A stretch of 64,000 nucleotides of DNA, taken from Phoronis australis (lineage: Eukaryota > Phoronida > Phoronidae). Positions 1 to 11,242 of the stretch are shown in pieces. A program made the position numbers and the translations under genes. The stretch is taken from assembly GCA_002633005.1 (NCBI GenBank), contig NMRA01000101.1:713804-777803 (forward strand), given 5' to 3'. The first letter of the stretch is position 1, and each line of letters opens with the position of its first letter. The notes beneath the pieces are model-generated. The model was not told where the DNA came from and made no database searches. It saw only the letters and a list, made by a program, of their open reading frames with translations.

Positions 1-294
1 TCAACTAAAAAGTTAGTTTCTTCGATTAAACGCTTTAAAAGTTTCAACCAAAGTGGTTTGCGGTCCTATTCCCTGAATGATTTTTTTATTGAGAAGAATT
101 GAAATTATTTGACAAAATGCATTTTGCTTGAAAAATTTACTAGACCGTGGCTGTAGAACATGACTTGTAATATGCCTGGAACATCCCGTACTATTGAATA
201 ATATACATGTACATCTAATCACTCAGGCTAGATCTTCCTTGAATCAACTACTTATTAAATCACTGATCGCATCGCATTCGTCGTCGTATTGAAT

Positions 295-451
295 ATGAAG
301 CTATCGTGTGATGAATTGCGTTTTTCTTTCAGTGCAGTATTGTTTGCTGTGTTTTGTCTAGGTTACGTTATTGGTCAACTAGTCCCTAGCGCCATTGTAA
401 GTGGGAGTGATAGAGTGAGTGGGTCAAATAAACTAAAGATAATGAGGCCAG
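295..451 (+). CDS. Possible first exon of a single-pass membrane protein
   Basis: An ATG at 295 opens a frame of 52 codons that ends at a strong splice donor, CCAG|GTAAGT, after base 451 (phase 1). The peptide starts MKLSCDELRFSF and then has a hydrophobic stretch (SAVLFAVFCLGYVIGQLV) at about residues 13-30, followed by a serine- and glycine-rich stem. This is the layout of a signal anchor in type II Golgi enzymes such as sulfotransferases or glycosyltransferases, but no catalytic domain is visible, so the function is not assigned. I found no downstream exon on the plus strand before 8 kb. An upstream TTG in the same frame at 289 is not needed. It could be a chance open frame; the donor and the anchor are the only support. 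Confidence 0.35.
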
Positions 452-699
452 GTAAGTTGCAAGTAAAAACTTTGAAATGAGCTTCAAATTTTTTGTTATC
501 CTTCAAATTTTCAACAAAAACACCAATCTCTGTCTCTCATTCAGTACATCAAGTTTTAAATATTGTAAATTACATTTCAATTTGAAAAGTCAGGTAAGAA
601 ACCTCCAAACTAAAAAAAGAAAAAGTCGATGCAAACGCTCGGACAGGGATATATATGTAGTTGGGAGTGTACGGGGTTGCAGGGTGCCATGTGGTTGCA

Positions 700-1660
700 T
701 TCATCGCATCTGTTCCGCGTCTTTGCAATGGTAAGGCCATTTCCTGGTCAGAAGACACAGAACATAGCTCAGGCTAGCTAGCATAGAGGAGATCCTTTGG
801 TGAACCAAGTGCAGTGTCGAGATGATAGGCTGCTGAAGACCAGGTGGAATGACAGTGTGGTAATTGTAAAAAACAACATATTCGTTACGGGACAGGTGGT
901 CGATGAATGACCGGAAGTGATAGAGACATATTGGAAAGTCCATCGTCAGAGAGAGATGGCCCCAGCTCCGGCGGAAGCCAACAAACGAAGTATCGTTTCA
1001 TCGCTGCTGGTGGCGTCACGAATCTTGCCCTGTCAGTCGTGCGATGTCGGCCAAAGGTGAAACTGCGTAGGCAGGGAAGTTTTCATCTAGAGCGAAAGTG
1101 GAGTTCTGTAGATCATAGGTTCCTACTAGTGAGGCATTGAGGATGGCACGCTGTTGGACACAGGAATGATGTTACTGTGTAGCATCAGTTTACTAACTGC
1201 TCAGGTATGGTGACGGGAAATACCAGCAATCGCTCTATGGCGTTCGCTAGATATGTGCACAATGAGAGTCTGTACTGAAGGTTTTCGGTTTCACCTTCTA
1301 CAGGCGCAAATTTGGAATACTCTCCAGTGACCGGTCGGAAAGAGTCTAGAACGCCAATACGATATACAGCAACTGTCAAATTTGTACAGGGAAGGACGAA
1401 GTCTCGTGCTGGCAAAGATAAGTGCCTTGTCTTCTGTGGGGGCATAGTGAGAATTGGCTGCTAATAAGAGTGACTTTCCATACGGTACGGTGCAGAAAGG
1501 TGCTGATGTCGAACATGAGCAATGTTTCTGGAGAAGTCGGAATCCAATGCTGTCGCTCGACGAGACAGTCGCAAGGCATGTCGGTTTGGGTTTAGCAAAA
1601 ATCCGCACCCTTTCCTTGGTGGAAAATAAGGTCCTTCTGGTCATTCCACCGCTGTAGTGT
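700..1660 (-). mobile_element. Decayed Ty3/gypsy-type pol fragment (RNase H to integrase N-terminus)
   Basis: Read on the minus strand from 1660 down, several overlapping frames resemble a gypsy Pol in the expected order. First comes an RNase H-like part with DSIGFRLLQKHC and then SHYAPTEDKAL (the SRYAPxExEAL segment of the family), next RDFVLPCTNLTVAVY (the GCxNLxVxxDHxPL segment, with the DH pair lost), then a linker with SPLADIARLTGQD near 1000-1060. It ends with an integrase zinc-binding-like part containing TVIPPGLQQPIISTLHLVHQ near 780-850. The frames are broken by several stops and frameshifts, and no catalytic DDE core, primer-binding site or LTR was found. It is therefore a dead fragment. 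The family assignment rests on remembered motif order, not on a search. Confidence 0.6.
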
Positions 1661-3430
1661 ATCGGGCTTGAGGAGATAGCGGAAAGAGTTGGTTGAGTTC
1701 GTCATAACAAATGCACAAGAGATCTGCTTAAGAACACCGAACCAGGATCTGACATAGATGTTGGTAGTGGTTGTGGGGAAATCATGTATGTATGTGGTTG
1801 TTCAGTTTGCCATTTTGTTTTTAAATACACTGATAATTTTCTATTCTCGAATCTTGTGCATAGCAGATTCGTATCCAGCTAGCTAAAATTGAAAATATAC
1901 TTTCCTTGCATGTGAAACTTGTGTTCATAGACAAGTTAACTCAAAACTTAAAATTGTTGAAATGCCTTCTTAAGAAAGCTCTTAAAATAATTCAACACAC
2001 AAACAAATCAAATGCAAACAAAGTGAATACTTCATTTTTATCGCTGCACATTTCTATAGGTCAACAGGAAAATGACAATTTGCAAGCGTATTCGGTAATC
2101 ATTTCAGCTTTATAAAGAATAAGCACAACTGCACTGTATGGGACTTTAAAACTGAAGAAATATTGCAGTTTCAATAGTTAACGACTAACTTCACTGTTGA
2201 TGAAAAATTTATTCGATCATCAAAGTGTAACATTAATGGGCTTTCTACTGACAATAAGACAATCGATGCAGTCACTGAATGTCACTTCCCATAATGTGTA
2301 CCAAACTGAAAAGTTTTTACCATTGGTATAAAGCCTTTCTTCTGAAATGAAAAGTTAATGTCACTCAGTGAGAAATGACAGGTATTTATACCAAATGCTT
2401 TTGGTTTTCATTTCACCGGGATCTAGTTTCAATGGCCTATAGAAGCGCTTGTAAAAAAGGCCCAGTTTCGGCACGTGGCTTTCCTTCATGTAACCACATT
2501 CATCCTCAATAAAATCCACAATTAGACCCTTGAAGGTACACCTTTGACTCGTTTTGTGCCCAAAAGCTGACCCTGAACTAGACCAGAGTGTCAATAGGTC
2601 TTCTTTAGCTTCAGTCCCTCATGTTTTTTTCCAGGAAAGGAAATAAGCTATTGTCCACACATGACTCATTGCCTATATGAAAGGTCATCCTCACCAACGA
2701 GGCAGACTTGTGTAGCACTCAGATACATGTATAGTTTCTCTTCTTACACAAGCAATCCAGTGGCACATTGTCTTATGGTAACTTAGTACTGCGATTCACA
2801 TTTCTCCAGAACCACTGACTTGTAGATTGTGCCATGCTGCAAGCCATTTCACCATATGTTTAAAGGGCTCGCAAAATCGAGGCGGCTTATCTATCACCAC
2901 TAGTACACGCGCGCCCTCTAGTTAATGTAAATTTTCCGAATAGCCCCATTGTCTCTTTGTAGCTTACACGAAGCTGATAAGCACCTCCAGAAACGTATCG
3001 TTTGCGGCACATTGTGGGCGCATGTCAGCATTTGTTTCGGAGGGCATTCATGAATAGTATTTTTCATGTTTCAGAAGGTTTTTTATGTACAAGTGTTGTT
3101 AACCTGTCATCGTTGCCGTATTTTATAGATAACTCAGGTTTGTGTGATCAGATAACTTACCAGCCTCTTCAATTTGGTTATCAGCAGCTGTCGGGCTGTG
3201 CCATAAGATTGTCACAAGAATCTCTCGGCGATTGCGCTATGATTCGGTGAGTGAATGAAAGAATGTAGTTTCGGTTTGAGGATGGTTTATTAAACAGTTC
3301 TTAGGTTTTATTGTTCTTGTGATAAATTTCCCGAGGAAAATTTAATGATACCTGCGTGTTCTCTACCACCTAGCGACACGCAGGGAACCAGCGAGGCTCT
3401 CAGTGCCAAGTAAGCAAACGCCGGGATCAC
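1661..3430. other. Intergenic stretch with no supported gene
   Basis: Only short open frames occur here, up to 82 codons, and none shows a domain I recognise. A minus-strand frame at 2361-2594 is amino-acid-balanced but has no start, splice or homology support. Nothing else is visible apart from AT-rich sequence. Confidence 0.4.
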
Positions 3431-3828
3431 TTGTTTGTGACTACACAGATCAACAATTCCAATGTGTATAGACATTGCAATACACTGTCATCAAATTTAA
3501 GAGAAAGTCGTTCACCCTCAATGATCAAAACGAGCTTTAAAAAATCACTTCTGCCATGCCAGTACCTTTGCCTCTTACCAAGTTTAAAACTATTCCTAGA
3601 GCTCACGAGATATGTCTCGATAGATTGGGTGCTGGACTTTTAGTTAACTCTGATAAATTTCGACACAACTTCAGAGATGTCTCTCCTTCGTGCAACTGTG
3701 GACAAGTTCAGACTAAAATTCACTTTCTGTTGGACTGTCCAATTAATTTTCAACAACAGGGACTCTTCCAGATCATTGAAAGTAACTCTGATGTGTTGTC
3801 TACACTTAATGAATCGGTAGTCTGCTAG
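3431..3828 (+). mobile_element. 3' end of a non-LTR retrotransposon ORF2 (degenerate)
   Basis: The frame from 3556 to 3828 encodes LDRLGAGLLVNSDKFRHNF, then a CNCG, then KIHFLLDCPINF and a stop. This follows the C-terminal pattern of many non-LTR reverse transcriptase polyproteins: R-L-x-x-G, a Cys-x-Cys-Gly, H-F-L-L-x-C-P. The upstream part, 3431-3555, continues the protein in another frame, so there is a frameshift near 3545-3560. The segment is a 5'-truncated copy. An AATAAA lies at 3949-3954. A second fragment with nearly the same peptide is at 19091-19162. The clade (Jockey, CR1 or RTE-like) cannot be decided from this short piece. Confidence 0.65.
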
Positions 3829-6775
3829 ACAAAGCCATTATCATCATTAAAGGTTCAAGTAAATTCAGTGTAGAAACTAATCTTATGGCGTTTCAATCTG
3901 TCGCATCATTTTTTATAGATTTGGTGTTTTCACTTATGAATCTTCCTTGAATAAAACCTGTATAAGTGAGTCTTATTAATCAACGAATCAAAATTGATTA
4001 GACCGGAGTGAAAAACAAATCCCGCGTCATTTTTTTAAGTCTAAGGAAGATTTTATTTCTTGAAATAGCGAACAACTTAAAAATACCATAATCAATTACG
4101 CTTTTAGGCCTAATGATCTTGTTGTGTCTTATCAAGCATTTCACAAAAAGTATCTGGCTGGCACCATAACACGCTAACAATTGGGAAGCCTAAGCCTCCA
4201 TTTCCTCAAAAGATTTCAGGCAGTTAAAAAATTCTCACTTAAAAACGTTGACCAATAGGAGGGCTTTCATGAGGTGCATTGTGCAACTGGAAAGAGAACG
4301 TCTAATGCTCCGCAACTGGCATCAGACCAGCCTTTTTATTACAGCAATTTGGTAGTAGACTTTCTCAAGAAGTTGGTAGTCCCGGAACTTGTCCTGGCCC
4401 GGCACCCCAGCGCAAAGACAGCAGAGTCAAAAGACTGGGCAAAAATACACTTGTAAGTAAACTTAACCACTGCTTTCAGAAGTTGAAGTTAGGATCATGC
4501 ATCTCCTTCAGAAATTTTGAAAATAGAGTTCTGTGAAATAAGACATTCATAAACAATTCAGTAGCTATTGAAACAGGGTTGCATCGTAATGCTATAACGC
4601 GTTTCCTGGAATACCCTGCAGGACAGGATCGTATTTGTTATGATATTCCGAGGAGACAAACTAATGATTTGAAATTTAGGACACCACAACGCAGCAATGC
4701 AATTCTGTGTTTAAAATTGGTTGTCCACTGGTGGACCTAGGCTGTTGTAATTGGGGTAAGAAGGAAAAAATGTCCACACCCTTTAAACAGCATGCATTTT
4801 GGATCATGTCTGTTGGGGGCATAGCCCCCTCTGAATTCCCCGAGGCGCCTATGTTGTCAATAGGAATAGACCTGTGCAAGGACAATTTGCAAAATTGCAA
4901 ATTTAAGATCCTAAGCAATCTCTCTTGAAATTGACCCAAATGATTCGAAATAAACGCGAATGGCAACAGTAGGTTTCGTGATTACTTCTAGATTCAAATT
5001 GTGAGGACAATTGACCTTATCACGCATACCGTGAGACGCAATGTACACTAAGAAGTGTGTGATGGTGGTCATCCAAAGCATCACCCCATCTAGGAAATGT
5101 AGATAAACGATATGTAGAATATTAGAAATCACTTCATTTTAGTAGAATATGAAGCAGCCAAAAGTTCCGTTTGTCATAGTTGCGAGTACATTAGCAACGT
5201 CTGTCGAAAATCCAGCTTACCGAGCGGACGGTGGCTTGCGTGACATTGTCTGGATTCTGGATTGGACGACTGGTATCCACAAATCTATACACTTGGATGA
5301 GTACTCAGATTTTCGCTATCCGTGGAAAAGTCCACGACGTTTGTTTTTGTCATAAGGTAACACTCCGCGTATACTTAACACGCTGGTGTTGTTGTCAAAG
5401 CCGTCAGTTTTTGTAAGCCTACTACCAAGGAGTGTACTAGTACAGGAGAGTTCACTCCGCCATTTTACCATTCGCCGCAATGGTTACCGATCGAAACACT
5501 AGCGCCCCAAGCGGTGAATAATCAACACCTAGTTAGGAGCGCAGTCCGAACAATGTAAACACTGATAAATTCATACTTTAATGACATCCAACGTGCAATA
5601 AAATTACTGTGTGCTTGAAAATGGTTATAATACACAAACTAACATCCACTTATAATCGAGTGATAACGAAAATGTGTATTTTAATCAATATTAAAGTGAC
5701 TGTATTTGTTTTTATTCTCTTGAAGCTCCCTTCAAAATTATCATGGTTTTGTTTCATGTTTGAGTTCTTAACAAGGCAATTATCGTTCCTTATAACAGTT
5801 CAAACCTCCATGAACTACATAATTCGAATGATTGCTCCTGGGTGTTCAGACGGTAATTCCCCCAAGGTGCCAGCTAAGGGGGTACCAGGCAAAAACCAGG
5901 TGGGCGCCAAATGGGTGTTGACTCCCTCCCAGGGGGTTACATGGGAGGAGTGCTAAACAGGTAAAAACCAATGGGGTATGCCACATGGGTGTTGAGCCAC
6001 TCCCATCGTCACAAATTTTGGTTGCTCCCCTGACTATTGACAAACACGTTGCTCCCAGCTCACTGCTGGTTTCATCTCCACCCCACAATTTCGCATGTGT
6101 TCCCTATTCAATGCACCAGGATAATAGCAATGCAAACAATTGTTTTGTGCAGTTGTTGTTACACAAGTAAGAGGAAAGCAAAGCAATTCATCACTACCAC
6201 AAAATCGCAATATTATTTAAGAACATCCCATTATTTCTTAGACATGCCAGTATAGGGTAAACTCAATCCCACTCTCCCACTCACCAACAGTTACAAGTCA
6301 GTTGCTAATCTGTAGAATAGCTCACAACTTACAAAACGAAGTAACATTGAGTATATCATCACTCATAACTAGTCCAAGTTCAAAATGTCATGACAAAAAA
6401 TTAAGAGGTACCGAACAGCAATCAAAATATTCACTACCCACATAGCTTCATACAAAACTGAATTAAAAAGACTTGGATGATAAAACCAAAATTTAATTTT
6501 ATATACCTACTGTTCCTATTATCAATAGTATCAAATATTTCAGGTGAGTTAAAGCCAGACCACAAGATCATATCTGTTACCTAGCCACAACTGGGGCTTA
6601 ACTTAATCACAATCTCCACAAACGTGCAAAATAGGCAACACATACACCAATAGAACAAGAAACTTTGACCAACCCTTGTCTCTCTCTATCAATTCACTAG
6701 TAAACAACAGCACTTTTCGCCAAAGAAATGCGTTATAAATAAAGCTGAAAACTAATTTACTCAAAGAGGTGTTTG
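3829..6775. other. Intergenic stretch with minor repeats
   Basis: Probably includes the 3' tail of the preceding retroelement. A GC-rich inverted repeat, GGGGGC-ATA-GCCCCC, lies near 4815-4829. An imperfect tandem duplication of about 73 bp, centred on AAAAACC...GGGTGTTGA, lies at 5889-6002. An ATGGCGG-type element (minus strand) is at 5455-5468. Open frames reach 115 codons (5609-5956) but run through the duplication and look non-coding. Confidence 0.4.
5889..6002 (+). repeat. Imperfect tandem duplication, about 73 bp unit
   Basis: AAAAACC recurs at 5891 and 5963, and ATGGGTGTTGA at 5911 and 5985, each followed by a CTCCC-containing segment. Two copies only, clearly diverged. Confidence 0.6.
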
Positions 6776-7026
6776 TCATCGAGAAGCAAAATGATACGGA
6801 TAGCTTAGGTTTAACAATATTTCATCCCACCATTCAGACTCTGAATGATCCATCAGTTTCACTTTGACTCTCTCCAAATCACAGGCTAACCATTCATAAA
6901 ACGTTTCAATCTGATCAACCTTAGTAAAATACGAAAACCAGATTTTGACTAATTGTCCTTTCTGCACGTGATGTTCCAGTACCAATGCTTTGTGAGACGA
7001 TAATCAGAAATGCAAAAAAGCCTATT

Positions 7027-7242
7027 CTAGAGCTGTAATATAATTTTCGGAGAACTTTTTGACCCTAACATCTTCATTTTTGGTGGATTCGGGACATCTA
7101 ATATTGTTCGGGCACTGCAGTCAGTACCAGCTTGTTCTTCATTCATGAACATGGACTCCTCGAAGTGGTGAGAGCATAACTTGCAGTTCTTGGACAAATA
7201 GGCTGCATCTCTATTCATAAGGTCAGCTCCCAGCCCTTGCAC
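7027..7242 (-). pseudogene. THAP exon 2 (frameshifted)
   Basis: The acceptor TCTGCTCAG precedes G-TGC-AAG-GGC-TGG. The reading frame shifts after GGC-TGG-G, and again near TGCAGTGCCCGAAC, where the usual AVPT box sits. Short relative to a full THAP protein, with no downstream transposase or coiled coil. Confidence 0.6.
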
Positions 7243-7924
7243 CTGAGCAGAAATCAATGACTGAGAGACTCGGGAACAAACCTCATACTCACTAGGTTCA
7301 CAGAAGACTGGTAGCCTACACTAAAGTACACTACACTACAGAATCCTGTCGTACTGTGATTGTGATAGAGACAAAAGCGTTTTGGTGTCAACTGAAAAAA
7401 ATCGGAATCAAATGTCGATCCACGGATATTTTAACAGGGCCGCGCCCCCGCATCATTAACACATAGAATTAAGTTTTCAATGACGCACTGCTTAACTTAA
7501 TTGGTCCAACTGGCACATTAAAATTATATTGATTTTTTCACCTTTTCACAGAGACCCACAGATTCTCTAACTTGACTTATGACAGACTTGTGGCCCTGTG
7601 GCTGTGATTGTGCCATGGCCGTGTCACCATGTCACATTGCCCGGCATGGGCATGGGTATGTTTTCCTAAAATTATCCCTACGATCGTACGGGTGACATTT
7701 TGATTTGGAATTCATGGACTGCAAGTATCCAAAAAGCTGACGATCACATCGTACGTTCATCATAGTCCTTCCGCCGGCAGCCCGGCTGTGCAGTAGGCCT
7801 AGCCTACACTGCACTGCAGACAACAGTGGCAACGGGACAGCGATCAACTTGTCTAACAACCGTGAACAGAACACACAAAATGAAAGACAATGTATCATAT
7901 TATTGAATAACTGATAATCCTTAC

Positions 7925-8022
7925 CTTTCTGGATCCTTAGGAAACCTAAAAAATGACATGTCTGGGGTTTTCGTGGATGAATTCATGCAATTTATCACAC
8001 TGCAAAATGCGTCCTTCCCCAT
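7925..8022 (-). pseudogene. THAP exon 1 (start codon, first Cys pair)
   Basis: 98 nt, 32 codons plus two bases. It has an intact ATG, C-x4-C and FRFPKDPE, and ends at GAAAG|GTAAGG. This exon alone shows no damage. Confidence 0.65.
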
Positions 8023-8220
8023 TGTTTTGGCGCTTCCTGGTTGACAGTTGCTTAGTCACCAAATCACAGGCGCTAGTAGTAGCGGTAACAGCGAACTCAC
8101 GAGTGGACTCTCCTATACTACTAGGCTTCTTGCTACTACTCTATTGATGCATTAGGGGCCTTCCCATATAGCACACAATAATTTTAATGATTAATTAATT
8201 GGCAATTTTATAAATATCAG

Positions 8221-8428
8221 TGAGAGCCACGTTTACGGATACAGCCTGTTCAACTATAAAGGTGATCGGCTAATACTGACAGAGTTCCAGAAATTACAGA
8301 TTGGCGCCGTGTGCAGCGGCGTACCCACTCATGTGTCAGTCAACATCATGTATTCCTACAGAGGTCACTATTCTCAACAACCCGTCTACATCATCACTGG
8401 CGGAGTGGTCAGGTATACTGTGACGTGA
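8221..8428 (+). CDS. Terminal exon of an unidentified gene
   Basis: An acceptor (TTTATAAATATCAG) at 8220 is followed by an open frame that starts in phase 2 (T|GAG) and runs 68 codons to a TGA at 8426-8428. The peptide begins ESHVYGYSLFNYKGDRLILT and ends PVYIITGGVVRYTVT. It is rich in aromatic and beta-branched residues, as in a beta-sandwich or extracellular domain, and has one cysteine. Codon use looks coding. I do not recognise the family. Earlier exons were not found; the broken THAP gene lies just upstream on the other strand. No AATAAA lies close behind the stop; the nearest is at 8769. Confidence 0.4.
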
Positions 8429-8536
8429 CTGAGGTATAGCGAAGGTTTTGCCTGACGTCACTGATGTTCAGTTGTAGCATAGAACTCTAGCCCTGGAATG
8501 CCATCTCCCTCACGTGACCTATGTATTCTGTTTCAT

Positions 8537-8543
8537 TTATAAG
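8537..8543 (+). promoter_or_regulatory. Possible TATA element upstream of the zinc-finger relic
   Basis: TTATAAG lies about 175 bases upstream of the ATG at 8718, in a CpG-containing stretch. No other core element is clear. Confidence 0.25.
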
Positions 8544-8687
8544 AGCTTGTGACCCCGAGACTCGCCGCTGTAGTTGGCACTGTGAATTTCCGGCTGTCTG
8601 CTCGACTTAGTTTTGATCGAGTGCTGTAGTTATCATGTCAAGCCTAATCTCATTTTGTCATTTTTCAACCCCGGCCAACGCTCGGAA

Positions 8688-9146
8688 GGCGATCGAGAAC
8701 GAGACCTTGCACCAAAAATGGCAGACTACAGTTATGTACCCGGTGAGTTTAAGTGTCATTTTCTGCTTAAATAAAGACCACTTTGGTACGAATGTGTCAC
8801 ACAGAAAAGCGTCAGAGTGTAACCTTTGTTGTGGATCTGAAATAATACTTGGCTTTTGCTTATTTTTTAAAATAAAGAGCTCAGAATGCAATGGCTTTCG
8901 TTAAAATGCCTTGCGCCTCGTAAAATCGACAATTTCTACTTGTTATTAGCAATTCCAGGGTTCTTAATAAGAGACGTGTGACGTTTATAGTTTAATCGTC
9001 CCTGGTGACACCTTAGTTAGTTGTGGTTTGTGAAACAATTTGAGATACTTACCAATACAAGCAGATCCTTGTGTGAGACGGCGATCGGGAACGATGTCGT
9101 TAATTCTCTATGGCGATCGTGAACGCAAAAAAGGCGATCGTGAACG
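8688..9146 (+). repeat. Cluster of four GGCGATCGNGAACG motifs
   Basis: Copies at 8688-8701 (N=A), 9080-9093 (G), 9112-9125 (T) and 9133-9146 (T), all in the same orientation. The reverse complement of the same motif recurs five times at 11243-11705. Confidence 0.85.
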
Positions 9147-9784
9147 TACATTTTTTTTCTCTGCATTGGCCTGAATAGTCGTTCAAGTTACGGTATTATG
9201 TCAATAATTTTAGAATAATACGGAGCCTGAATTAGTTGATGGGTTAATTATTAATTACATTTCATCGTTTTTTTCATTATTTCAAAGTGATATTTAGTCT
9301 AACAAACATAACTGAATGCGTTTGATTTTTTTCAGTTGAACTCATAGTGTAGCCACACGATGAGTCCTTCAGGGTGTTAACGTCCACGCCTTTAAAAAAG
9401 AGTAGTACAACTGCTGCATGTCACAACCGAGTGTGTGTGTGTTGTGGATCCTCGTTCAGGAACTAAGAAATCGACTTAGTATGACCACATGGCAATAAAA
9501 TACAGTGACACTACAACAAAGCAAGACCTTTACCAGCCCTGTTATTGAAGCGTTGCATGCGTCAAGAGTTTTTTTACCAATATTGTAAAACACACAGCAC
9601 GAAGCATCATGCTCAGGAACCAAGTCGATTCAGTGTCCTATCTGTGATCAACGTTTCACGGAAAGAGTAACCCTGATGCAACACTGCGTCACAGCACGAG
9701 GACACTCCTTTTTGTGGTGAATGTGGCATGTCGTGCAAACAGTATGCCTCCTACAAGCATAGCATGCAGAAACGTCACGAATGA
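8718..9784 (+). pseudogene. Decayed C2H2 zinc-finger gene
   Basis: A short first exon is plausible: ATG at 8718 in a good context (CAAAAATGG), MADYSYVP, donor CCCG|GTGAGT after 8742. A pyrimidine-rich acceptor (TTTTTTCAG) ends at about 9335, but the spliced frame meets a TAG within six codons. Beyond it the sequence keeps zinc-finger pieces in several frames. CVCCGSSFRN lies near 9430-9470. QCPICDQRFTERVTLMQH (C-x2-C...H) lies near 9636-9690. CGECGMSCKQYASYKHSMQK, followed by RHE and a stop, lies at 9711-9784 (C-x2-C-x11-H-x5-H). A frameshift separates the last two fingers. The product would have been a small nucleic-acid-binding protein; the copy looks dead. Confidence 0.5.
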
Positions 9785-11160
9785 AATCATTAAGTCCAGT
9801 GCTGAAGGTTATAAAGTCACTATAGTTTATTCAGGTTTACAAAGTCTGTGGTTGGTAGTTGTCTGATGTGATAGTATTTTGACGTTTTGTTTTGAACCTT
9901 TTTTCCTCAAGTTTCTTTCTATATTTGTGTTATTTCAAAAGGATCTTTAACAGAACCAGTACATTTTTTGTAGTGTTTAGGTAGATTTGATTGGCCATAC
10001 TAAGTGTCTATGGGCAATACTTACATGCAATTGTTCTGACCAACGAGTATTTTGAATGAGAATATATGGCTATGATTATTGTACACTGGAAATTGATTTC
10101 ATATTGTAGTTGATTTCCTGTGAGAGACTGTTATACTATCAATCAGTCCTAAATACACTGTCTATGATTCAGTGATGATTTAGTCATTCCAAAAGTAATT
10201 CGTTGGAAATGTTCAGTGGATTTGTTTTGTTGAGTTACCTATAAATAAATTTATATATTTTTGTAAGACCAATTTTGAGGTATGTGTGTTAAAAGATTAA
10301 TATTATAATAGAAATGCTATAATAGTGTTGATATCCTGTGTAAATCACTACAGTGTGTAGTTGAAGTGACGTTAATGACAACATGTTGACTACGTTTTGA
10401 GAAAATCACAATATAGAATGTGCATTATAACTCTCAATCTTTTTCAATGTCACATTAAACTCGAGATCATGAACTGATGATGCAGGTGAACTTAGGACCA
10501 ATACTACAAATCAGAAGAGTCAAACACAACGTACATTCAAGTCACACGGTGCCACAAGTCAATCTGTTCATCTCTGTATTGATTTTATCAGTAAAACATC
10601 AAGTAAAATCACACCCGTTTTATCAGCACACCAGTTTACACAATGTCTGGCCAATTTTTTGATCCCAGGCGTTTATAAGTGAGAATCTTTGAATCATCTC
10701 GTGAAGTGTTGCCGCACTCCCCTTTCTCCCTATGAGCAAGCTCATCATCATTCTTTGACTTTACTGGATATTTGTTTTTTCCTTTTGCTGTCACAATTTT
10801 ACAAGATTCTACACTCGCTTTCATCTCGGTGCTGCAACAATTTGTTTACCCCTGGCTGACAGGCTACATGGGTGAGTCTTCAGTTTAGAAACCCTTGTTC
10901 TCAGTGGTTTGGTTTAAGAGTAGATGCCTGGCCTGTACTTTTCAAAACCCTGGTCAGGTGTACCTTCACGTCGTGGGTAACATGTTCGTTGAAGCTCGCC
11001 AGTGAACTTGTTTCCTGAAATGAGAATAAATTTGTTTGTGAAACTAAACTTGAATTATGCTTGATGTACATGTAGTGCTCACGGCAATTTAATTGAAATA
11101 TGCTATGTTGTTGTTCAGTTTTGATACAAAAGTAACACAGTAACTACACAAAATGTGATT
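9785..11160. other. AT-rich intergenic stretch
   Basis: No recognisable gene. Several AATAAA-like signals (for example near 10245) could serve as the 3' end of the zinc-finger relic. A 62-codon minus-strand frame at 10636-10824 is lysine-rich and coding-like in composition but has no splice or homology support. Confidence 0.35.
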
Positions 11161-11242
11161 AAATCATTGCACCACACTTGATTTTGTAACCTTTTCACGT
11201 TTTATAAGTAAAACGTTCATTATTGTTCGACACATCACAATG

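Larger units (their letters stand above)
7027..8022 (-). pseudogene. Two-exon THAP-domain gene, broken
   Basis: Two minus-strand exons rebuild the outline of a THAP zinc-finger (C2CH, DNA-binding) domain. Exon 1 (8022 to 7925) starts MGKDAFCSVINC, giving the first two cysteines spaced C-x4-C, and ends SFFRFPKDPE at a good donor. Exon 2 starts after TCTGCTCAG at 7242 in the right phase to give R-C-K-x-W, the invariant tryptophan. After about seven codons it shifts frame. The rest of the domain is in another frame: LSKNCKLCSHHFEESMF (the C and H ligands), a damaged AVPT box, and DVPNPP, ending in a stop at 7027. Two small indels inside exon 2 therefore break the frame. THAP domains occur in transcription factors and in P-element-like transposases; which parent this had is unknown. 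Confidence 0.65.

Noticed and set aside
2361-2594. Minus-strand frame DECGYMKESHVPKLGLF... as an exon
   Set aside because: Composition is plausible but there is no acceptor/donor pair or domain.
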